The translations under genes were made by a program, and so were the position numbers. Of a stretch of DNA of 64,000 nt, positions 1 to 8,810 are shown in pieces; the stretch's first letter is position 1; every line of letters starts with the position of its first letter. This DNA comes from Streptomyces sp. MUM 203J (GTDB taxonomy: Bacteria > Actinomycetota > Actinomycetes > Streptomycetales > Streptomycetaceae). The notes beneath the pieces are model-generated. The model did no database searches. It worked only from the letters and a program-made list of their open reading frames with translations, and was not told the origin of the DNA. The DNA is taken from contig NZ_JADWYO010000009.1 of NCBI RefSeq assembly GCF_022414595.1, positions 1-64,000 on the forward strand, given 5' to 3'.

Positions 1-442
1 CCGAGCCCGGTCTGCCGTGCGCCGTCGCCGGATCCGCGCACCGGGGCGGGTCTGACGGCACGGCGGGACCCGGCCGTGCCGGCGCCGCCGGAGTGGAGCC
101 GGGTTCCCGCCCGGGTACGGCGCCCCGCTCGGCCTCGCGGGTGCTCTGCGGCGTCTCGGCGGATCCGGGCCGTGCGGGTGTCACCACCGGTGCCGCCCAC
201 CGGGGCGGGGCCGGCGGCGGGGTGCCCGGGGGAACCGGTTCCCGCGGGGGTGCGGGAGGCGGGGGCGTGCCGTCGCGACCGGGAACGGCCCGGGGGCGGT
301 TCGGCGGGGCGGCGGGTTCCTGCTGCGGAGGGGTCCGGCGCTGGCGGGGGGCCGTGCGGGGAACCTCGCGTATCGCGCGGAGGGGGGTCGTGGTCTCCGT
401 CGGCGTCTCGGGGCGCCGTGGGCGCGGTGTCTCGGCGCTCAT
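1..442 (-). CDS. Partial Pro-rich protein (N-terminal part, runs off left edge)
   Basis: An open frame begins at an ATG (440-442) and runs without a stop to the left end of the window, giving at least 147 residues. The visible part is dominated by Pro, Arg, Ala and Thr and looks like a disordered N-terminal segment; no domain can be recognised. A G-rich stretch upstream of the ATG could serve as ribosome binding site. Third codon positions are mostly G/C, but less strictly than in neighbouring genes, and the opposite strand is also open here, so the call rests on the good start and the divergent arrangement with the gene at 627. The product is unknown; the diagnostic part of the protein lies outside the window. 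Confidence 0.45.
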   Translation of the reverse strand, partial: MSAETPRPRRPETPTETTTPLRAIREVPRTAPRQRRTPPQQEPAAPPNRPRAVPGRDGTPPPPAPPREPVPPGTPPPAPPRWAAPVVTPARPGSAETPQSTREAERGAVPGREPGSTPAAPARPGPAVPSDPPRCADPATAHGRPGS

Positions 443-626
443 CCGCCCCCCGATCGTTCTCGTGCCTGGACGCCGCCGGGGCAGGCCCGTTCGCCGACGC
501 GTAGCCGTCACTCTAAAGGCTGGACACGCTCGGGCGACAACGCGACCGCAGGTCGGGGCCGTTCTGACCGGAACGTCCCGTCCGCGCCCCCTACCCCCCG
601 GTAGTCGCTTCTGGCACGCTCGGCGC

Positions 627-1841
627 ATGACTCCCCCCGTGCTCCCCCGCGCCGCCGACCGGGCCCGCTACGACCGGGCCACCGCCGACCTGGACGCCCC
701 GCTCGCGCTCGTGGACCTGGCGGCCTTCGACGCGAACGCCGACGACCTGGTGCGCCGCGCGGGCGGCAAGCCGGTCCGGGTCGCGAGCAAGTCGGTGCGC
801 TGCCGGGCGCTGCTGGAGCGGGTGCTGGCCCGGCCGGGCTTCGCTGGTGTGATGGCCTTCACGCTGGCGGAGGCTCTGTGGCTGGCCCGCTGCGGTGTGG
901 ACGACGTGTTGCTGGCCTATCCGTCCACCGACCGCGCCCGGTACGCGGAGCTGGCTGCCGACCCGAAGCTGGCCCGCGCGGTCACCGTGATGGTGGACGA
1001 CCCCGCGCAGCTCGGGCTGATCGACTCGGCGCGGGGCGGCGGGCGTGAGGAGGTGCGGGTGTGTCTGGAGCTGGACACGTCGCTGCGGCTGCTGGGCGGG
1101 CGGATACGGATCGGGGCGCGCCGTTCGCCGGTGCGGGAGCCCGCGCAACTGGCCGGGCTGGCGCGGTCGGTGCTGCGGCGGCCGGGGTTCCGGCTGGCGG
1201 GGCTGATGGCGTACGAGGGCCATGTGGCAGGTGTGGGGGACGCGGTGGCGGCGCGTCCGCTGCGTTCGCACGCGGTGCGGCTGATGCAGTCGGTGGCGCG
1301 GCGGGAGCTGGCGGAACGGCGTGCGGCGGCGGTGGCGGCGGTGCGGTCGGTGGCGCCGGACCTGGAGTTCGTGAACGGCGGCGGCACCGGCAGCGTGCAG
1401 TTCACGGCCGCCGAGGACGCGGTGACCGAGATCGCCGCGGGTTCCGGTCTGTACGTGCCGCGGCTGTTCGACGACTTCTCGTCGTTCGGCGGCCGTCCGG
1501 CCGCGCTGTTCGCCCTGCCGGTGGTGCGCAGGCCGGGTGTGGGCGTGGTGACGGTGCTGGGCGGCGGCTATCCGGCCTCGGGGGCGGCGGGCCGGGACCG
1601 GCTGCCGGTGCCGTATCTGCCGGAGGGGCTGCGCTACGACCCGGTGGAGGGGCCGGGCGAGGTGCAGACGCCGCTGCTGGGCTCGCCCGCGGACGACCTG
1701 CTGATCGGGGACAAGGTGTGGTTCCGGCACGCGAAGGCGGGCGAGCTGTGTGAGCGGTTCGACCGGCTGCATCTGGTGGAGGGCGACCGCGTGACGGCGG
1801 CCGTCCCGACGTACCGCGGCGAGGGCTGCACCTTCCTCTGA
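627..1841 (+). CDS. Amino acid deaminase/aldolase, D-threonine aldolase-like PLP enzyme
   Basis: This 404-residue protein has the alanine-racemase-type PLP barrel of D-threonine aldolase/D-serine dehydratase relatives. Near the N-terminus the segment KPVRVASKSVRC carries the lysine expected to bind PLP. A glycine-rich phosphate-binding stretch (FVNGGGTGS) lies near residue 255, and the C-terminal domain has a His...Cys pair (RHAKAGELCERF), as in the metal-binding site of this family. The family cleaves or deaminates D-beta-hydroxy amino acids; the substrate here cannot be read from sequence. The frame is open far upstream, but the ATG at 627 fits the start of the family fold. It is divergent from the partial gene at the left edge and convergent with the DUF2510 gene, 19 bp away. 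Confidence 0.8.
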   Translation: MTPPVLPRAADRARYDRATADLDAPLALVDLAAFDANADDLVRRAGGKPVRVASKSVRCRALLERVLARPGFAGVMAFTLAEALWLARCGVDDVLLAYPSTDRARYAELAADPKLARAVTVMVDDPAQLGLIDSARGGGREEVRVCLELDTSLRLLGGRIRIGARRSPVREPAQLAGLARSVLRRPGFRLAGLMAYEGHVAGVGDAVAARPLRSHAVRLMQSVARRELAERRAAAVAAVRSVAPDLEFVNGGGTGSVQFTAAEDAVTEIAAGSGLYVPRLFDDFSSFGGRPAALFALPVVRRPGVGVVTVLGGGYPASGAAGRDRLPVPYLPEGLRYDPVEGPGEVQTPLLGSPADDLLIGDKVWFRHAKAGELCERFDRLHLVEGDRVTAAVPTYRGEGCTFL

Positions 1842-1860
1842 CCTGCCGCCCCGGCCTTCC

Positions 1861-2787
1861 TCAGCCGTCGCCCGGGGCGATGCTGCTGCCCACGCCGCCG
1901 GTGGAGCCGCCGATCCGCCGGATCCCCTGCGCGATCTCGTCGATCAGCTCCGGCCCGGGCGCGCCCTCGGCCGAGGCGACGGCGAACCGCACGACGACCG
2001 GGGTGCCGCCGCCGGTGGGCGACGGGAACACCAGCGACTGGACGTGACCGCCCTCGCCCTTCTCGGTGGTGACCTGCCAGCGCACGAGGTAGCCGGTGCG
2101 CCCCGCCGCGACGGCCTGCCGCTGGGCGACCACCTTGTGGGAAGTGATACCGCCATAGGGGGAGTTGCCCAGCGAGTCCTTCCCGAATGCCTCCTCCGCG
2201 GCCTTGGAGATGTCCTCCTTCGCCAGCTTCTCGGGGTCGGTCTCGGCGGAGGAGACGGTGCGGGAGCTGACCTGGCCGTACTTGCAGTACCGACTGCCGA
2301 CGGGGCAGTCGAAGGTCTCCTTGGTGATCATGGTCGCCCCGCTGTACGAGCCGTACTTCGGCTTCTCCCAGCCCTCGGGGACCGGCAGGCTGATGCCGTT
2401 GAGCTGGTCGAGCAGCACGGACGGTTCCCCGGCCGGGGAGGCGGAGGGCTCGCGCGGCGGTTCCGGCCCGTCCTTGCCGGTGGCCCGCACCGGGGACTCG
2501 GGTGCGGACGCCGGGGGCTGCCTGGACTCCGGGGTGTCCGCGCCGTCCGTCGGCCGCAGCACGACGACGGCGGTGACGGCGACCGCCGCCACGGCGACGG
2601 CCGCGGCGGCGATCAGGGCGGCGCGCCGCCCGCGCTTCGGTGGGATGACGACGGCCGCGGGCTGCGCCTGCACCGGTCCACCGCCCGCCGGGCGGGTGTG
2701 CGCGGTCCACGCGGTTCCGTCCCACCAGCGCTCGACGGCGGGGGTGGAGGGATCCGGGTACCAGCCCGGCGGTGTCGTCATGCTCAC
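1861..2787 (-). CDS. DUF2510 single-pass membrane protein
   Basis: The N-terminus has the DUF2510 pattern (GWYPDPSTPAVERWWDGTAW), a short Trp-rich domain common at the N-terminus of actinobacterial membrane proteins. One hydrophobic helix follows (about residues 55-77), preceded by basic KRGRR, then a Pro/Ser/Glu-rich linker and an extracellular domain of about 190 residues with no motif I recognise. The predicted topology is N-in, C-out. GTG at 2787 and an in-frame ATG at 2781 are both possible starts and differ by two residues. Function is unknown; the extracellular part resembles generic lipoprotein-like domains. It lies just upstream of the dehydrogenase gene on the same strand but shows no functional link to it. 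Confidence 0.72.
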   Translation of the reverse strand: MSMTTPPGWYPDPSTPAVERWWDGTAWTAHTRPAGGGPVQAQPAAVVIPPKRGRRAALIAAAAVAVAAVAVTAVVVLRPTDGADTPESRQPPASAPESPVRATGKDGPEPPREPSASPAGEPSVLLDQLNGISLPVPEGWEKPKYGSYSGATMITKETFDCPVGSRYCKYGQVSSRTVSSAETDPEKLAKEDISKAAEEAFGKDSLGNSPYGGITSHKVVAQRQAVAAGRTGYLVRWQVTTEKGEGGHVQSLVFPSPTGGGTPVVVRFAVASAEGAPGPELIDEIAQGIRRIGGSTGGVGSSIAPGDG

Positions 2788-2807
2788 GCGGTCAGCCTAG
2801 TCACCGG

Positions 2808-3593
2808 TCACAGCGGGGTGACGTAGGCACCCGAGATCCCGCCATCCACCAGGAAGTCGGTCGCGTTCACGAACGACGAGTCGTCGCTGGCCAGGAACGC
2901 CACCGCCGCCGCGATCTCCTCCGCCTCCGCGAACCGGCCGACCGGGATGTGCACGAGCCGCCGCGCGGCCCGTTCCGGGTCCTTCGCGAACAGCTCCCGC
3001 AGCAGCGGGGTGTTGACCGGCCCCGGGCACAGGGCGTTGACCCGGATGCCCTCACGGGCGAACTGCACGCCCAGCTCGCGGGACATGGCGAGGACGCCGC
3101 CCTTGGAGGCGGTGTACGAGATCTGCGAGGTGGCCGCGCCCATGACGGCCACGAAGGACGCGGTGTTGATGATGGATCCCCTCCCCTGACGGCGCATGTA
3201 GGGGATGGCGGCCTTGCAGCACAGGTACACGGACGTGAGGTTGACGTCCTGGACGCGCTTCCAGGCCTCCAGGCCGGTCTCCAGGATGGAGTCGTCGTCG
3301 GGGGGTGAGATGCCCGCGTTGTTGAAGGCCGTGTCGACGCTGCCGTAGGTGTCGTACGCGGTCCTGAACAGTGCCTCGACCTGCTCGGGGTCGGTGACGT
3401 CGACGCGCACGAAGAGGCCTCCGACCTCGTCGGCGGCGGCCTTCCCGGCCTTCTCGTCGATGTCGCCGCACACGACGTGGGCACCTTCGGAGGCGAGGCG
3501 GCGGGCGGCGGCGAGGCCGATGCCGCTGCCCGCGCCGGTGATGACGGCGGTACGGCCGACGAGGCGGCGGCAGAGGGACGGGTTCTCGGTCAT
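2808..3593 (-). CDS. Short-chain dehydrogenase/reductase (SDR)
   Basis: A 261-residue classical SDR. The nucleotide motif TGAGSGIG is at residues 19-26, NNAG follows the central strands, and the catalytic pair is in YTASK (around residue 165), preceded by the usual Ser (NTAS). Length is typical. It oxidises or reduces an alcohol/carbonyl with NAD(P). It is the last gene of a minus-strand run: glnA4-like synthetase, aldehyde dehydrogenase, SDR, with 6 bp between this start and the aldehyde dehydrogenase stop, so it is probably co-transcribed. In that context a likely job is oxidation of the alcohol group of a gamma-glutamyl amino alcohol to an aldehyde for the adjacent enzyme. That role is inference; generic annotation would be 3-oxoacyl-ACP reductase-like or glucose dehydrogenase-like. 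Confidence 0.85.
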   Translation of the reverse strand: MTENPSLCRRLVGRTAVITGAGSGIGLAAARRLASEGAHVVCGDIDEKAGKAAADEVGGLFVRVDVTDPEQVEALFRTAYDTYGSVDTAFNNAGISPPDDDSILETGLEAWKRVQDVNLTSVYLCCKAAIPYMRRQGRGSIINTASFVAVMGAATSQISYTASKGGVLAMSRELGVQFAREGIRVNALCPGPVNTPLLRELFAKDPERAARRLVHIPVGRFAEAEEIAAAVAFLASDDSSFVNATDFLVDGGISGAYVTPL

Positions 3594-3599
3594 GGTGGG

Positions 3600-5006
3600 T
3601 CAGCCTTCCGTGCTGCCGGGGACGCTGCTGATGAAGACGTTCTTGGTCTCGGTGAAGGCGGCGAGGGCGTCGGGGCCCAGCTCGCGGCCGATGCCCGAGT
3701 GCTTGTAGCCGCCGAAGGGGGTCCAGTAGCGGACGCTGGCGTGGGAGTTGACGGACAGGTTCCCGGCCTGGACGGCCTGCGAGACCCGCAGGGCACGGCC
3801 CACGTCCCGAGTCCACAGGGAGCCGGACAGGCCGTAGTCGGTGGCGTTGGCGAGGCGTACGGCGTCGGCCTCGTCGTCGAAGGGGAGGACGACGGCGACG
3901 GGTCCGAAGATCTCCTCGGTGGCGGCGGGCGCGTCGGGTGCGAGCCCGGTGAGGACGGTGGGCGGGTACCAGAACCCGGGGCCGTCGGGAGCGCTGCCCC
4001 GGATGGCACCGGCGCCGGCGGTGCCGTCCTCGGGGACGTAGGACCGCACACGGTCGAGCTGCGCACGGGAGATGAGCGGTCCCATCTGGGTCTGCTCGTC
4101 GCCGGGGTCACCGACGACGACCTTCTCGACGGCGGGCGCGAGGAGTTCGAGGAACCGGTCGTACGCGCCGCGCTGCACGAGAATGCGGGTACGGGCGCAG
4201 CAGTCCTGGCCGCTGTTGTCCAGGAAGGACATGGGCGCGGCGAGGGCTGCGGCTTCCAGGTCGGCGTCCGCGAAGACGATGTTCGGGCTCTTGCCGCCGA
4301 GTTCGAGAGTGACGCGCTTCATGTGCGTGGCGCATCGGGCCATGACCGCCCTGCCGACGCCGGCCGAGCCGGTGAATACGATCTTCGCGACGCCCGGGTG
4401 GTCGACGAGCGCCGCCCCGGCGACGGGACCCCGTCCGGGGAGGACCTGGAAGAGGTGCTCGGGAAGACCCGCCTCCACGGCGAGTCCGGCCAGGCGGAGA
4501 GCGGTCAGAGGGGTCGTCTCGGCGGGCTTGAGCAGAACGGCGTTGCCCGCGGCGAGGGCCGGGGCGGCGCCCCAGGCGGCGATGGGCAGGGGGAAGTTCC
4601 ACGGGGCGATGACGCCGACGACGCCGAGAGGTTCGAGGAAGGTGACGTCGATGCCGCCGGGGACGGGGATCTGGCGTCCGGTCAGCCGCTCCACTCCCCC
4701 GGCGCTGTAGTCGAGGAGGTCGCGTACGTTTCCGGCTTCCCAGCGGGCGTTGCCGAGAACGTGGCCCGCCTCGCGGACCTCCAGGAGGGCGAGTTCCTCC
4801 AGGTGCTCGTCGACGGTCACGGCGAAGCGGCGCAGCAGCCGGGCCCGGTCGGCGGGGGCGAGGGCGGCCCAGATGCGCTGGGCGGCGGCGGCCCGCGCGA
4901 CGGCGGTGTCCACGTCGGCGGCCGTTGCGGCGGGGACGGTGGCGATGACCTCCTCGGTGGCGGGGTTGAGCACGTCGAGCACGTCGGGCACGTCAGGTGC
5001 GGTCAA
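3600..5006 (-). CDS. NAD(P)-dependent aldehyde dehydrogenase
   Basis: A 468-residue aldehyde dehydrogenase of normal length. The conserved residues are all visible: Asn137 (APWNF), Lys160 (KPAE), Glu235 (LELGGKSP) and the catalytic Cys269 in GQDC. The family turns aldehydes into carboxylates; closest in feel are gamma-aminobutyraldehyde and betaine-aldehyde dehydrogenases. The start is TTG at 5006; GAGGACC overlapping the upstream stop gives a plausible ribosome site, and only 10 bp separate it from the glnA4-like gene, which suggests one operon and translational coupling. By context its substrate is probably a gamma-glutamylated amino aldehyde. Substrate assignment is inference from the neighbours; the enzyme class is secure. 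Confidence 0.9.
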   Translation of the reverse strand: MTAPDVPDVLDVLNPATEEVIATVPAATAADVDTAVARAAAAQRIWAALAPADRARLLRRFAVTVDEHLEELALLEVREAGHVLGNARWEAGNVRDLLDYSAGGVERLTGRQIPVPGGIDVTFLEPLGVVGVIAPWNFPLPIAAWGAAPALAAGNAVLLKPAETTPLTALRLAGLAVEAGLPEHLFQVLPGRGPVAGAALVDHPGVAKIVFTGSAGVGRAVMARCATHMKRVTLELGGKSPNIVFADADLEAAALAAPMSFLDNSGQDCCARTRILVQRGAYDRFLELLAPAVEKVVVGDPGDEQTQMGPLISRAQLDRVRSYVPEDGTAGAGAIRGSAPDGPGFWYPPTVLTGLAPDAPAATEEIFGPVAVVLPFDDEADAVRLANATDYGLSGSLWTRDVGRALRVSQAVQAGNLSVNSHASVRYWTPFGGYKHSGIGRELGPDALAAFTETKNVFISSVPGSTEG

Positions 5007-5016
5007 GGGTCGGTCC

Positions 5017-6393
5017 TCACATGCGTTCGAAGGAGCGGCGCAGTTCCCAGTCGGTGACGGCGGCGTCGAAGGCGGCCAGTTCGACGCGGGCCATGTTGTG
5101 GTAGTGGGCGACGACCTCGTCGCCGAAGGCGTCCTTGGCGAGGGGGCTGGTCTCCCACAGTTCGGCGGCCTCGCGCAGCGTGGCGGGGACGTGCGCGTAG
5201 TCGCCCGTGTAGGCGTTCCCGGCGCAGGGCTCGGGCAGTTCGAGCCGCTGCTCGATGCCGTGCAGCCCTGCGGCGATCAGTCCGGCCACGGCGAGGTACG
5301 GGTTGACGTCGCCGCCCGGGAGGCGGTTCTCGAACCGGGTGGAGGGACCGTGGCCGACGACCCGCAGGGCGCAGGTGCGGTTGTCGTGGCCCCAGGCGAC
5401 GGCGGTGGGGGCGAAGGAGCCGGGCTGGAACCTCTTGTATGAGTTGATGTTCGGGGCGTAGAGGAGGGAGAAGTCCCGCAGCGCGGCGAGCTGCCCGGCG
5501 AGGAAGTGCCGCATCACCGGCGACAGGGCGGCTGCGGTGCCCACGGGCCCGTCCCCGGCCATCACGTTGCGCCCGTCGGCGTCCTGGAGGGAGAGGTGGA
5601 TGTGGCAGGAATTGCCCTCGCGCTCGTCGTACTTGGCCATGAAGGTGAGCGCGACGCCCTCCTGGGCGGCGATCTCCTTGGCGCCGGTCTTGTAGAGGGC
5701 GTGCTGGTCGCAGGTGGTGAGGGCCTCGGCGTAGCGGAAGGCGATCTCGTGCTGGCCGGGGTTGCACTCGCCCTTGGCGGACTCGACGGTGAGCCCCGCG
5801 CCCGCCATGTCGTTGCGGATCCGGCGCAGCAGGGGCTCGACCCGGCCGGTGCCGAGGATCGAGTAGTCGACGTTGTACTGGTTGGCGGGGGTGAGGCCCC
5901 GGTAGCCGGTGTCCCAGGCCTGTTCGTAGGTGTCCTTGAAGACGATGAACTCCAGCTCGGTGCCCACGTGGGCGGTGAACCCGTGGGCGGCGAGCCGGTC
6001 GAGCTGGCGGCGCAGGATCTGGCGGGGCGAGGCCACGACGGGCGCCCCGTCGTGCCAGGCGAGGTCCGCGAGGAGCAGGGCGGTGCCGGGGTGCCAGGGG
6101 ACACGGCGGAGGGTGAAGGGGTCGGGACGCAGCGCGAAGTCCCCGTATCCGCTGGACCAGGAGGACATCGCGTAGCCGTCGACGGTGTTCATCTCGGCGT
6201 CGACGGCGAGGAGGTAGTTGCAGCCCTCGGTACCGTGCTCCAGCACCTCGTCGAGGAAGAAGGGCGCAGCGAACCGCTTGCCCTGGAGGCGGCCCTGCAT
6301 GTCGGGGAAGGCCAGGACGACGGTGTCGATCTCGCCGCCCGCGACGAGGGCGCGCAGCGCGTCGACGGTCAGCGGGGGTGTGCGGTCTGCCAC
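5017..6393 (-). CDS. glnA4: Glutamine synthetase-like gamma-glutamyl-amine ligase (GlnA4 type)
   Basis: A 458-residue glutamine-synthetase fold. Visible family segments include the beta-grasp N-terminus (PDMQGRLQGKRF), the metal/glutamate site (GTELEFIVF), ECNPGQHEIAFRY, the ATP/metal segment GNSCHIHLSL, and the Arg/Glu-rich active site around NRTCALRVVG and RFENRLPGGDVNPY. I do not see the Tyr adenylylation loop of true GlnA. In Streptomyces such paralogues glutamylate amines; GlnA4 of S. coelicolor is reported as a glutamate-ethanolamine ligase, and this gene sits in what I recall as the same gene neighbourhood. The frame is open far upstream, but the GTG at 6393 has a strong AAGGAGG nine bases before it. 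It is transcribed divergently from the FadR-type regulator. Ethanolamine as substrate is inferred from synteny. Confidence 0.82.
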   Translation of the reverse strand: MADRTPPLTVDALRALVAGGEIDTVVLAFPDMQGRLQGKRFAAPFFLDEVLEHGTEGCNYLLAVDAEMNTVDGYAMSSWSSGYGDFALRPDPFTLRRVPWHPGTALLLADLAWHDGAPVVASPRQILRRQLDRLAAHGFTAHVGTELEFIVFKDTYEQAWDTGYRGLTPANQYNVDYSILGTGRVEPLLRRIRNDMAGAGLTVESAKGECNPGQHEIAFRYAEALTTCDQHALYKTGAKEIAAQEGVALTFMAKYDEREGNSCHIHLSLQDADGRNVMAGDGPVGTAAALSPVMRHFLAGQLAALRDFSLLYAPNINSYKRFQPGSFAPTAVAWGHDNRTCALRVVGHGPSTRFENRLPGGDVNPYLAVAGLIAAGLHGIEQRLELPEPCAGNAYTGDYAHVPATLREAAELWETSPLAKDAFGDEVVAHYHNMARVELAAFDAAVTDWELRRSFERM

Positions 6394-6427
6394 GGGGTGG
6401 GTCCTCCTTGGATCAGCCGGAAGCCAT

Positions 6428-6448
6428 AAGGTATGGGTGACAACCATT
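6428..6448. promoter_or_regulatory. Probable FadR/GntR-type operator 1, shared 21-bp site
   Basis: The intergenic region between the glnA4-like gene and the FadR-type gene holds AAGGTATGGG, then six bases, then CCATT. Its core (6433-6447) is a near palindrome, ATGG...CCAT, with 12 of 15 positions symmetric. The same arrangement recurs at 7291-7311 before the permease gene. TAAGGT at the left edge could also be a -10 element, so a bound repressor would block transcription. Binding by the adjacent FadR-type protein is inference. Confidence 0.55.
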
Positions 6449-6471
6449 TCTTGGGAAGGGGGTGCGGCCGG

Positions 6472-7212
6472 ATGCCCGAAGAGACGCCCGAACGGGGGCA
6501 GGCGGCTGATCCGCTGACGCCGGTGCTGCGGCCGGTGCGGGCGGGCAACGGGTTCGAGGAGGCCCTGGAGCAGATCCTCCAGGTCGTGCGGCTGGGGCTG
6601 GTCCCGCCGGGCGAGCGGCTGCCCGCCGAGCGGGAGCTGGCGGAGCGCATGGGCATCAGCCGGGTGACGCTGCGCGAGGTGCTGAAGGTGCTCCAGGAGC
6701 AGGGGCTGGTCGACTCCCGGCGCGGCCGGTACGGCGGGACGTTCGTGCTGCGCGGCGACCGGGCACCCGGCGAGGAGGAGCTGCGGCGGCGGATCGCGGC
6801 CGTCGACCTGGAGGACGCGCTGCGGTTCCGGGAGGTGCTGGAGGTGGGCGCGGCCGGGCTGTGCGCGGTGGAGGGCCTGGCCGGCGAGGACGCCGAGCGG
6901 CTGCGGAAGGCGCTGCGCGCCACACACGACGCGCCGCTGGACGACTACCGCCGCCGGGACACCCTGCTGCACCTGACACTGGCCGAGCTGTCCGGCTCCC
7001 AGACCCTGACGGCGCAGTACGCGGCGGTCCGGGCGACGGTCAACGACCTGCTCGACGGCATCCCCCTGCTCGTGCGGAACCTGGAGCACGCCCAGCACCA
7101 GCACGACGCGCTGGTGGAGGCGGTGCTGGAGGGCGACGCGGAGGCGGCGCGGGAGGTGGCGCGGGAGCACTGCGCCGGGACGGCGGCGCTGCTGCGCGGG
7201 TTCCTGGCGTGA
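6472..7212 (+). CDS. FadR-family GntR transcriptional regulator
   Basis: A 246-residue regulator. The N-terminal winged helix (about residues 25-85) contains the GntR signature around PPGERLPAERELAERMGISR and the wing GRYGGTFV. The C-terminal all-helical FCD-type domain (about 100-230) has the spaced Asp/His residues that bind a metal and ligand in this subfamily (DDYRRRDTLLHLTLAELSG, HDALVEAVLEGD, REHC). The frame begins earlier, but ATG 6472 is preceded by GGAAGGGGG at good distance. It lies between the divergent synthetase and the co-directional permease. Two copies of one operator-like site flank it, which fits control of both transcription units and of itself. Confidence 0.87.
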   Translation: MPEETPERGQAADPLTPVLRPVRAGNGFEEALEQILQVVRLGLVPPGERLPAERELAERMGISRVTLREVLKVLQEQGLVDSRRGRYGGTFVLRGDRAPGEEELRRRIAAVDLEDALRFREVLEVGAAGLCAVEGLAGEDAERLRKALRATHDAPLDDYRRRDTLLHLTLAELSGSQTLTAQYAAVRATVNDLLDGIPLLVRNLEHAQHQHDALVEAVLEGDAEAAREVAREHCAGTAALLRGFLA

Positions 7213-7290
7213 GGGCCGCCGGAGCCCGTCCGGGCGGCGCGTAACCCGAAAGTAACGCACGGGGCTTGCGTTTCGGCCGCGCTCGCCGCA

Positions 7291-7311
7291 AAGGTATGGG
7301 GCCATTCCATT
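7291..7311. promoter_or_regulatory. Probable FadR/GntR-type operator 2, shared 21-bp site
   Basis: AAGGTATGGG, six bases, CCATT lies 34 bp upstream of the permease ATG. Fifteen of 21 positions, including the first ten and last five, are identical to the site at 6428-6448. Core is ATGG...CCAT (7296-7310). A TTGCGT element 18 bp upstream of AAAGGT could form the promoter this site overlaps. Confidence 0.55.
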
Positions 7312-7344
7312 GGGCTGGACCCGAGGCGGGGAGCTGACGCTGCC

Positions 7345-8799
7345 ATGACGCTGGAAGACACCACAGGCACCACGGGGAGCGGGACGGGCCCCGCCGACGA
7401 CTACCTGAAACGCCGCGCGCTGCGGCAGGGCAGCGCCGGATGGCTGCTGCTCACCGGGCTCGGCGTCGGGTACGTCGTCTCCGGTGACTACTCCGGCTGG
7501 AACATCGGCCTGGCCGAAGGCGGTTTCGGCGGGCTGGCCGTCGCCATGGTGCTGATGGGCACGATGTACGCGTGCCTGGTCTTCTCGCTGGCCGAGCTGT
7601 CCGCGATCCTGCCCTCGGCGGGCGGCGGCTACGGCTTCGCGCGCCGCGCACTGGGCACCTGGGGCGGCTTCCTCACCGGCACGGCGATCCTCATCGAGTA
7701 CATCCTGGCCCCCGCGGCCATCGCCATCTTCATCGGGGACTACGTCGAGTCGCTGGGCCTGTTCGGCCTGACCTCCGGCTGGCCGGTCTACCTGGCCTGC
7801 TTCGCGGTGTTCATCGGCATCCACCTGTGGGGCGTGGGCGAGGCACTGCGCTTCAGCCTGATCGTCACGGCCATCGCGGTGGCGGCACTGCTGATCTTCG
7901 CGGTGGGCGCGTTCACCGAGTTCCGCGCGTCGACCCTGACCGACATCCCGGTGAGCGCGGACGCTTTCGGTGCGAACTCCTGGCTCCCCTACGGCCTGCT
8001 GGGCATCTGGGCGGCGTTCCCGTTCGGCATGTGGTTCTTCCTCGGCGTGGAGGGTGTGCCGCTGGCAGCGGAGGAGGCCAAGGACCCGGTGAGGTCGATG
8101 CCCAGGGCGATGTCGCTGTCGATGGCGGTGCTGATCCTGCTGGCCGTGGTGACGTTCTTCGCGGCGACGGGTGCGCGGGGCGCGGCGGCGATCCAGGACG
8201 CGGGCAACCCGCTGGTGGTGGCGCTGGAGGGCGACGGCGGCCCGACGCCCCTGAGCCGCTTCGTCAACTACGCCGGACTGGCGGGCCTGGTGGCCTCCTT
8301 CTTCTCCCTGATCTACGCGGGCTCACGCCAGCTGTTCGCGCTCTCCCGGGCGGGCTACCTGCCCCGCTTCCTGTCCCTGACCAGCCGCCGGAAGTCCCCG
8401 TACCTGGGGCTCCTGATCCCGGGCGCGCTCGGCTTCGCGCTGGCCGCCGGGACCGGGGACGGGGCGCGGATGCTGAACATGGCGGTGTTCGGCGCGACCA
8501 TCTCGTACGCCCTGATGGCGCTGTCCCACATCGTGCTGCGCCGCCGGGAGCCGCACCTGGAGCGCCCGTACCGCACGCCCGGCGGAGTGCTGACCTCGTC
8601 GGTCGCGTTCGTTCTCGCGCTCGCGGCGCTGGTGGCGACGTTCCTGGTGGACAAGGACGCGGCGTTCGTGGCGCTGGGGGTCTATGTGATCGCGGTGGCG
8701 TACTTCGCGTTCTACAGTCGGCATCGCCTGGTCGCGAGCGCGCCGGAGGAGGAGTTCGCGGCGCTGGCCGCGGCCGAGGCGGAGTTGGACCGCGCGTGA
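7345..8799 (+). CDS. APC-superfamily amino acid/ethanolamine permease
   Basis: A 484-residue integral membrane protein with about 12 hydrophobic helices, starting after a short hydrophilic N-terminus. The first helix carries GLGVGYVVSGDYSGWNIG, and the conserved loop LAELSAILPSAGGGYGFARR is typical of the amino acid/polyamine/organocation superfamily, in particular ethanolamine permease-like (Eat) proteins. It would import an amine or amino acid with protons. ATG 7345 follows a GGGGAG ribosome site. The gene is 11 bp upstream of the gamma-glutamyl hydrolase, so both are probably one transcript. With the GlnA4-like ligase next door, ethanolamine or a related amine is the best substrate guess; this is inference from context and family resemblance. 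Confidence 0.87.
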   Translation: MTLEDTTGTTGSGTGPADDYLKRRALRQGSAGWLLLTGLGVGYVVSGDYSGWNIGLAEGGFGGLAVAMVLMGTMYACLVFSLAELSAILPSAGGGYGFARRALGTWGGFLTGTAILIEYILAPAAIAIFIGDYVESLGLFGLTSGWPVYLACFAVFIGIHLWGVGEALRFSLIVTAIAVAALLIFAVGAFTEFRASTLTDIPVSADAFGANSWLPYGLLGIWAAFPFGMWFFLGVEGVPLAAEEAKDPVRSMPRAMSLSMAVLILLAVVTFFAATGARGAAAIQDAGNPLVVALEGDGGPTPLSRFVNYAGLAGLVASFFSLIYAGSRQLFALSRAGYLPRFLSLTSRRKSPYLGLLIPGALGFALAAGTGDGARMLNMAVFGATISYALMALSHIVLRRREPHLERPYRTPGGVLTSSVAFVLALAALVATFLVDKDAAFVALGVYVIAVAYFAFYSRHRLVASAPEEEFAALAAAEAELDRA

Positions 8800-8810
8800 G
8801 AGGAGCCGGT

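Noticed and set aside
93..626. Long open frame upstream of the D-threonine-aldolase-like gene
   Set aside because: It is a GC-driven extension with Arg/Gly-rich translation; the ATG at 627 matches the start of the enzyme fold.
6394..7824. 935-residue frame extending the glutamine synthetase N-terminus
   Set aside because: The extension runs antisense through the FadR gene; GTG 6393 has a strong ribosome site and gives the normal length.
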